Shown here: positions 7,101 through 11,281 of the stretch, one piece after another | Layout of the letters: each line of letters begins with the position of its first letter | Position numbering within the stretch: the first letter of the stretch is position 1 | From: an uncultured Oscillospiraceae bacterium | GTDB taxonomy: Bacteria > Bacillota > Clostridia > UBA1212 > UBA1255 | NCBI GenBank assembly: GCA_902462635.1 | Contig: CABQCN010000013.1 | Coordinates: forward strand, 1 to 11,281 | Direction: 5' to 3' | DNA: 11,281 nt | The notes under the pieces: model-generated | Seen by the model: only the letters and a program-made list of their open reading frames with translations | The model's database searches: none | Told to the model about the DNA's origin: nothing | Translations under genes and position numbers: made by a program

Positions 7101-8303
7101 TTACCCCCGTATCTCCTGCGCCTGCGCTGCCGGAAAATGTTTCAGAATCACCAGCGGTTCATACCGGCTTTGGTTCGTAACTGTTACGCCTGCTGCCGCA
7201 GCCGGATAGGACACAAAGAATTCATCTTCGCTTTTCTGCCCAAACCGCAGCATCGTCGCCGCCGCGCAGCGCTGATCGTTCAGCATTCCATATCCCTGTA
7301 CCACGACGCAGCCATATGCGGTATCATCCGGAATCCGCACGGTGCACTCCGGATATACGGTTAGTTCTTTGGCCGCAATATATTCGTTTCCGTAAACGAT
7401 TTGTTTTTCCGTATAAGAATCCGTTTTCTCCAGAACGACCGGCGGACGGAAAAAATGTTCCTTATATAACGGATCGGTGTTTTTCTCCCAATCCATCATC
7501 GCAATCACATAATCCGGATCGCCCCAATGTTCCGGCGGACAATTCTCGTATAAAAAACTCTCATCATAAATCTCGTTGTCCGTAATATTTTCCAGTACGG
7601 CGTTGACGTCGGAGTTCCACTGCGGTTCATATGTCAGATACGAACCGGGGGCATGCACGACGCCCGGCGGCGTATACCATCCGGTGCCCAATTCGATCCG
7701 GTATGCTCTGGAAAGCTCCGTGATCCGCAGATCTTGCTTTTTATAATTTTCCAGACGCATCCGCAAGCATTCTTTCGTCGTATCCGCTGTAAAACCAAAA
7801 TACGTATGCGGAAATTTCCCCGGATAATTATTATATTGCGGGGGATAGTAATATGCTTCCGGCTTTCCGTTTTTTCCCACCCGCGCGGCTTCTGCAAAGC
7901 CCAAATGCATATGGTGAAACAGCGGTCCCTCATAATCGAAGAATTTCGAATACATCGGCCAGGTATTATGGCGCCGGTAACAAGCTTCCCCGATCAGCTC
8001 TCCTTGCAGCGTATCGACGAATTTTTTGAGCGTTATACGCTCCCCGCCGCAGCGATCCGTGTTTACATAGCTCATGCCTTCGTCCGGCGGCGTTTCCGGG
8101 CCGTTCATCGCAGTGATTACAGAGGAGAACCACCGTTCTTTAATGGACCCCCGTTTTACGCCAAGCGCATAATAATCATTTGGATGCAGGCGCAGCCTTC
8201 GTCCTGCAGTTCCAAACCGACGCGGTACAAATACGGGTATCAGCGGAAGAACGCCTCCGCTTTCTTTAAAAAATGAATATATAATGGTTTCGTCCGAGCG
8301 CAT
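7101..8303 (-). CDS. Cupin-type protein, phosphomannose isomerase-like
   Basis: The protein has 400 residues, with no signal peptide or membrane segment. A first cupin-like domain (about 35-235) carries HHMHLG (130-135), GKPEAYYY (146-153) and WYTPPGVVHAPG (209-220). The HxH, the KPE triad and the later His resemble the metal-binding and KPE motifs of type I phosphomannose isomerases. A second beta domain fills about 305-395. By likeness and by its partner kinase it may isomerise an aldose to the ketose that the kinase phosphorylates. That role is inferred; I know no exact family name. The ATG at 8303 has AAGGAAG seven to nine bases upstream and a promoter at 8338-8366. An in-frame extension to 8516 would add 71 basic, low-complexity residues across the promoter and is not used. 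Confidence 0.8.
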   Translation of the reverse strand: MRSDETIIYSFFKESGGVLPLIPVFVPRRFGTAGRRLRLHPNDYYALGVKRGSIKERWFSSVITAMNGPETPPDEGMSYVNTDRCGGERITLKKFVDTLQGELIGEACYRRHNTWPMYSKFFDYEGPLFHHMHLGFAEAARVGKNGKPEAYYYPPQYNNYPGKFPHTYFGFTADTTKECLRMRLENYKKQDLRITELSRAYRIELGTGWYTPPGVVHAPGSYLTYEPQWNSDVNAVLENITDNEIYDESFLYENCPPEHWGDPDYVIAMMDWEKNTDPLYKEHFFRPPVVLEKTDSYTEKQIVYGNEYIAAKELTVYPECTVRIPDDTAYGCVVVQGYGMLNDQRCAAATMLRFGQKSEDEFFVSYPAAAAGVTVTNQSRYEPLVILKHFPAAQAQEIRG

Positions 8304-8337
8304 CCTATCTCTTCCTTTCTTTTTGATTGCGGTCTTT

Positions 8338-8366
8338 AGTGTATAAACAAAAGCAGCCTCTCTCAA
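8338..8366 (-). promoter_or_regulatory. Leftward promoter of the cupin/kinase operon
   Basis: On the minus strand, TTGAGA (8361-8366) and TACACT (8338-8343) are 17 bp apart. The -35 has one mismatch and the -10 has two. Transcription would start near 8331, about 28 bases before the ATG. Operator site B begins at the base next to the -35. Confidence 0.5.
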
Positions 8367-8399
8367 TGTACAAATTCTAGTTTTCCATGGACAAATGCG
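8367..8399 (+). promoter_or_regulatory. Putative AraC-type operator, site B
   Basis: TGTACAAA (8367-8374) and TGGACAAATGCG (8388-8399) are direct half-sites 21 bp apart, the closest match to site A. The site touches the -35 of the leftward cupin/kinase promoter, the position from which AraC-family activators usually contact RNA polymerase. Confidence 0.5.
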
Positions 8400-8482
8400 G
8401 ATCGCGCGTGTTTTTACAAAAAAAATACTCAGCAAATTCTGTCTATGTTGTTTTCGTTTTTGACTTGTATTGTCCGATGGTT

Positions 8483-8491
8483 TGGTATAAC
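8483..8491 (+). promoter_or_regulatory. Extended -10 promoter of the lipoprotein gene
   Basis: TGGTATAAC (8483-8491) is an extended -10 box. The upstream -35 candidates, TTGACT (8460-8465) and TTGTAT (8465-8470), are 20 and 15 bp away, so the TG extension probably compensates. Transcription would start near 8498. Confidence 0.45.
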
Positions 8492-8530
8492 ATAAAAATA
8501 TCTTAGAATAAAACATAGGAGGAATCTTAG

Positions 8531-9313
8531 TTGAAGAAAAAAATTTGTATTTTATTGATCGCAGCTGTGGCGTCCGTTGCGATGTTATTTACAGGCTGCA
8601 GCCGCGACGATTCTGACGAAGGAAAAACAACTCCTACGGCAAAAGAAACGGCATCTGCGACGCCGACAGGCGAACCCGCCACGCCGGCAGCCGGAACCCC
8701 TTCCGGTGCGGAACCGACGCCGGGCGCCAAGAATCTGATGTATTTCGCCCTGGAAGAAGATTCGCTCGAACCGCCTGCGGGAAACCAATGGGGACCCGTT
8801 GCTTCCGACAGATGGACCGGCCCCTGCTGGGACAGGAGAATCGAAGAAGTGGAAATCGACGGCGAATATGTCGACTGCCTGTATGTAACGCATACCGTTA
8901 CGGACGAAAACGGAAGTAATATCGGAAACGTGTTCGGCGTCGGCGACATCATCGAACCGAACAAGACGTACCAATTTACGGTGACTTTCAAGTACACGGA
9001 TCCCACGGCGAAAACGGATCCCGGACACAGAGAACTGATGTACATTACTTGTAACGCCGCCAGGGAAAATGTCCTTGCGACGGATAATTTGAAATCCGGC
9101 ATCAAATTCAGCGCTTCCGATGATTGGCAGACAATCGAATATACCTTCACGACGGGAGACAAATTTCCGGAATATAAAGAAGGAGACAATCACGCGCAGG
9201 AGCCGTACATCATGGTAGGACCGAGCTGTGATTATCAGAGATTTTACGGCGAAGTGAGCGATGGGATCGAATTATGGATCTCGGCCGTTTCTCTTGTAGA
9301 AGTAACGCAATAA
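8531..9313 (+). CDS. Lipoprotein with a carbohydrate-binding-like domain
   Basis: The protein has 260 residues with a lipoprotein signal peptide: MKKK, a hydrophobic core, then the lipobox LFTGC with the acylated C23. A Thr/Pro/Ala-rich spacer (about 30-66) leads to one beta-rich domain (about 68-258). The pattern, starting NLMYFALEEDSLEP and including WGPVASDRWTGPCWD, PNKTYQFTVTFKYTD and DDWQTIEYTFTTGDKF, resembles CBM4/9/22-like jelly-roll modules. It is probably a surface glycan-binding lipoprotein; the CBM call is by pattern only. The start is TTG at 8531, with AGGAGG eight bases upstream and no better start in frame. It is divergent from the cupin/kinase operon, shares its control region, and ends before a two-way terminator. 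Confidence 0.85.
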   Translation: MKKKICILLIAAVASVAMLFTGCSRDDSDEGKTTPTAKETASATPTGEPATPAAGTPSGAEPTPGAKNLMYFALEEDSLEPPAGNQWGPVASDRWTGPCWDRRIEEVEIDGEYVDCLYVTHTVTDENGSNIGNVFGVGDIIEPNKTYQFTVTFKYTDPTAKTDPGHRELMYITCNAARENVLATDNLKSGIKFSASDDWQTIEYTFTTGDKFPEYKEGDNHAQEPYIMVGPSCDYQRFYGEVSDGIELWISAVSLVEVTQ

Positions 9314-9339
9314 CCCCCTCCTAAAAGAGTATGACTATA

Positions 9340-9389
9340 AAAAAGAAAACCACGGTTTATCAATAAAGGTGAGCCGTGGTTTTCTTTTT
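9340..9389. terminator. Bidirectional intrinsic terminator
   Basis: A perfect 16-bp stem (9340-9355 with 9374-9389) has an 18-base loop. Its core is CCACGG/CCGTGG flanked by A-rich and T-rich tracts, so it yields a stem plus U-run in both directions. It lies between the convergent lipoprotein and ABC ATPase genes and should stop both transcripts. Confidence 0.9.
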
Positions 9390-9407
9390 GGTTTTCTTTT
9401 TTCAAAC

Positions 9408-10133
9408 TCATAATACCTTCGAAAGAAAATCCTTTGTCCGCGGGTTCTGCGGGTTTCCGAAGATCTCTTCCGGCGTATTCTGTTCAATGATCACGCCCTC
9501 ATCCATGAAAAGTACGCGGTTGGCGACTTCCTTTGCGAATCCCATTTCATGCGTTACAACCACCATCGTCATCCCCTCGTCCGCCAACTCATGGATCAGG
9601 GATAATACCTCGCCTACCATCTCCGGATCCAGCGCGCTCGTCGGTTCGTCGAACAGCATCACTTCCGGATTCATTGCCAGCGCCCGCACAATCGCGACAC
9701 GTTGCTTCTGTCCGCCGGAGATCATAGACGGATATGCTTTCACCTTATCCGCCAGTCCGATCCGTTTCAATAATCGGTTGGCATTTTCCAAAGCTTCTTC
9801 TTTGCTTTGCAATTTTAATTTAATCGGCGCAAAAGAAATATTTTCCAAAATCGTAAAATGCGGGAATAAATTGAAATGCTGAAATACCATCCCCATGCTG
9901 CAGCGGATTTTATTGATTTTTACTTTCGGCGCGGTAATATCTTCGCCTTTAAAAATCACTTTTCCCTTTGTAGGCGTCTCCAGAAGATTCAGGCAGCGCA
10001 GAAACGTACTTTTCCCGGATCCGGAAGGACCGATCACGACGACCTTTTCATTCTTTTCAATTTTCTCACTGATGCCGTTGAGAACGATCTTCTTACCGTC
10101 AAACGTCTTTACGAGAGCTTTAGTTTCGATCAC
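9408..10133 (-). CDS. Polar amino acid ABC transporter ATP-binding protein
   Basis: This 241-residue cytoplasmic ATPase drives uptake by the partner permease. All motifs are present: Walker [10 protein letters not shown] (35-43), Q-loop Q85 in [10 protein letters not shown], signature ISGGQ (138-142) followed by [11 protein letters not shown], Walker B VMLFDE (158-163) with catalytic E163, D-loop SALD, and switch His195 in VTHEM. The sequence is of the GlnQ/HisP polar amino acid type. The signature opens with Ile instead of the usual Leu, a mild change. The start is GTG at 10133, with AAGGAG about 11 bases upstream inside the permease gene; the two genes overlap by 14 bp, so they are probably coupled. 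The amino acid carried cannot be told from the ATPase. Confidence 0.95.
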   Translation of the reverse strand: MIETKALVKTFDGKKIVLNGISEKIEKNEKVVVIGPSGSGKSTFLRCLNLLETPTKGKVIFKGEDITAPKVKINKIRCSMGMVFQHFNLFPHFTILENISFAPIKLKLQSKEEALENANRLLKRIGLADKVKAYPSMISGGQKQRVAIVRALAMNPEVMLFDEPTSALDPEMVGEVLSLIHELADEGMTMVVVTHEMGFAKEVANRVLFMDEGVIIEQNTPEEIFGNPQNPRTKDFLSKVL

Positions 10134-11281
10134 TTTTATTCAATCTCCTTTCAAACCGCTTGAACAAAGTCGATAATCCGAATACGAGAATCAGATATAC
10201 CAAAGCCACCGAGATCAGCGTAAAGTAGGCGTCGGCGGTTCTGCTCCGGACAAGCTCGCCGGCGCGCGTCAGGTCGATAACACCAAGATATCCGATTACG
10301 GACGTTTCCTTCAAGACCGCGATGAATTCATTTCCCAGCGCCGGCAGGATGTTTTTGAAAGCCTGCGGCAGCACGATGCTTTTCATGGTCGTCACCTGAG
10401 AAAGACCGAGGGATCTGCCGGCTTCCGTCTGTCCTCTGTCTACGGAATTGATCCCCGCGCGGATGATTTCGGACACATAGGCGCCGGAATTGATGCTGAA
10501 GGCAAAAATACCGACCAATACCGCCTTATCGGAAAACACAAAAATGATATTATACGTAATCAGCAGCTGCACCACGACAGGGGTTCCGCGAATAATCGTC
10601 GTATAGAATTCGGCGAGCCAATTCAATCCGTACAAAATCGGATTTCTCTTTTTGGCAAGGATCTGCTCATGGTTCCAGACTTTGATGATCGCGATCAGCA
10701 TGCCGATCAGGACGCCGAACCCGGTAGCGGCCACCGCGATCAGCAGCGTATTGCCAAGTCCCTCCAGAAAAATTTTATATCGCTTTTCCCGGATAAACGT
10801 TTTCTGAAACATTTCTTTGAAATATTCTATGATATTTCGCGATTCTTTTACGTCTTCCTGCGTCCCCGCAGAAAAAATATTCTTCAGACGGATTGCGCTG
10901 ACGCCGGACAGTGCCGGAATATCGTTATAGAGTCCCTCCGCAGCGCCGTATAAAACAGGCAGGATGCTGTCATTCGGATCGTTTTGTTTCAATTCCGCCG
11001 CCTTTGCCGCCAATGGCGTTTCCGCCGTCCAAAGCGCGTCTTGTTTTTCCGCCCAGCCATCGTCCCCGTTTTTGTCGACCAGCAAGATTCCCTCCCGCAG
11101 CGCGGCCTCTTCCCAGAATTCCGGAAGCCGTCCGTCGCGGTACGTGATTACAGTCCAGTTGAAACTCTTTATCAATTTAAAAAATGCCGTGACCCATTCA
11201 GTCTTCCAGGTATAACCCTGATTCTGCTCGTCCGCAAAAAAATCGGAAACGATCAGATCCGTACCGAACCGGTAACCCTCC
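10120..11281 (-). CDS. Amino acid ABC transporter permease with unrecognised N-terminal region, cut by window edge
   Basis: The frame is open for 386 residues from the window edge (first complete codon at 11280) to the stop at 10120. The C-terminal 220 or so residues are a HisM/GlnP-type permease with several membrane helices: [21 protein letters not shown], the [13 protein letters not shown] stretch, and the EAA loop [14 protein letters not shown] followed by LPALGNEFI and KETSV. About 155 in-frame residues precede it ([15 protein letters not shown] onward). They are hydrophilic, do not look like the end of a typical amino acid-binding domain, and I do not recognise them. No start codon with a ribosome binding site is seen just before the permease part, and an internal TTG at 11175 has none. 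This is therefore probably a longer fusion protein, perhaps binding domain plus permease. Confidence 0.88.
   Translation of the reverse strand, partial: EGYRFGTDLIVSDFFADEQNQGYTWKTEWVTAFFKLIKSFNWTVITYRDGRLPEFWEEAALREGILLVDKNGDDGWAEKQDALWTAETPLAAKAAELKQNDPNDSILPVLYGAAEGLYNDIPALSGVSAIRLKNIFSAGTQEDVKESRNIIEYFKEMFQKTFIREKRYKIFLEGLGNTLLIAVAATGFGVLIGMLIAIIKVWNHEQILAKKRNPILYGLNWLAEFYTTIIRGTPVVVQLLITYNIIFVFSDKAVLVGIFAFSINSGAYVSEIIRAGINSVDRGQTEAGRSLGLSQVTTMKSIVLPQAFKNILPALGNEFIAVLKETSVIGYLGVIDLTRAGELVRSRTADAYFTLISVALVYLILVFGLSTLFKRFERRLNKSDRN

Larger units (their letters stand above)
8304..8530. promoter_or_regulatory. Divergent control region between cupin operon and lipoprotein gene
   Basis: This 227-base region holds operator site B with the leftward promoter beside it, and an extended -10 promoter facing right. 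An A-rich tract at 8418-8426 lies between them. Nothing else gene-like is seen. Confidence 0.55.

Noticed and set aside
7653..8276. 207-codon plus-strand frame
   Set aside because: Antisense shadow of the cupin gene, with unlikely composition and no family motifs.
8304..8516. N-terminal extension of the cupin gene to 8516
   Set aside because: The added 71 residues are basic and low-complexity and cross the promoter and operator. ATG 8303 has a clear ribosome binding site.
8527..9193. Two minus-strand frames opposite the lipoprotein gene
   Set aside because: The plus strand has a lipobox signal peptide, a strong ribosome binding site and a promoter; the minus frames have none of these.

Overview
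The window reads as Bacillota chromosome, probably Clostridia, from a gut or anaerobe-type genome or metagenome contig. The evidence is AGGAGG-type ribosome binding sites before nearly every gene, TTG and GTG starts, a lipobox lipoprotein, an NPxTG-like cell-wall sorting tail, and a Clostridia-like polar amino acid ABC transporter. It looks like a carbohydrate-use locus next to an unrelated amino acid uptake operon. There are no RNA genes, CRISPR arrays or insertion sequences.

Layout, left to right. Bases 1-634 (minus) hold an unrecognised gene cut by the window edge. The outermost 99 bases form a perfect 30-bp inverted repeat, probably a contig-end artefact. An AraC-family regulator (790-1590, plus) is divergent from it. 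A three-gene minus-strand operon (5384 down to 1608) encodes secreted proteins: a sortase-type wall protein with two tandem CBM-like modules, a membrane-anchored GH99/71-like protein, and a protein that appears to be a concanavalin-like sheet with a C-terminal membrane anchor. A second minus-strand operon (8303 down to 5635) encodes a phosphomannose-isomerase-like cupin protein and a LyxK-like FGGY sugar kinase. Divergent from it is a CBM-like lipoprotein gene (8531-9313). A two-way terminator (9340-9389) separates this from the amino acid ABC ATPase and permease genes (10133 to 9408, and window edge to 10120).

How it may work together. Three similar sites (708-739, 8367-8399, 5597-5629) each contain two half-sites, TG(C/T)AC(A/G)A and TGGA(C/T)AA(A/T)(A/T)GCG, 20-21 bp apart in direct orientation. 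This is the layout expected of an AraC-family operator. Each site lies just upstream of a plausible -35 box for a minus-strand unit: the left partial gene, the cupin/kinase operon and the surface-protein operon. The first site also overlaps the -35 box of the regulator gene. The inferred model is that the regulator senses a sugar, switches on surface glycan-binding and cleaving proteins plus intracellular isomerisation and phosphorylation, and limits its own expression. The sugar and its importer cannot be read from this window.
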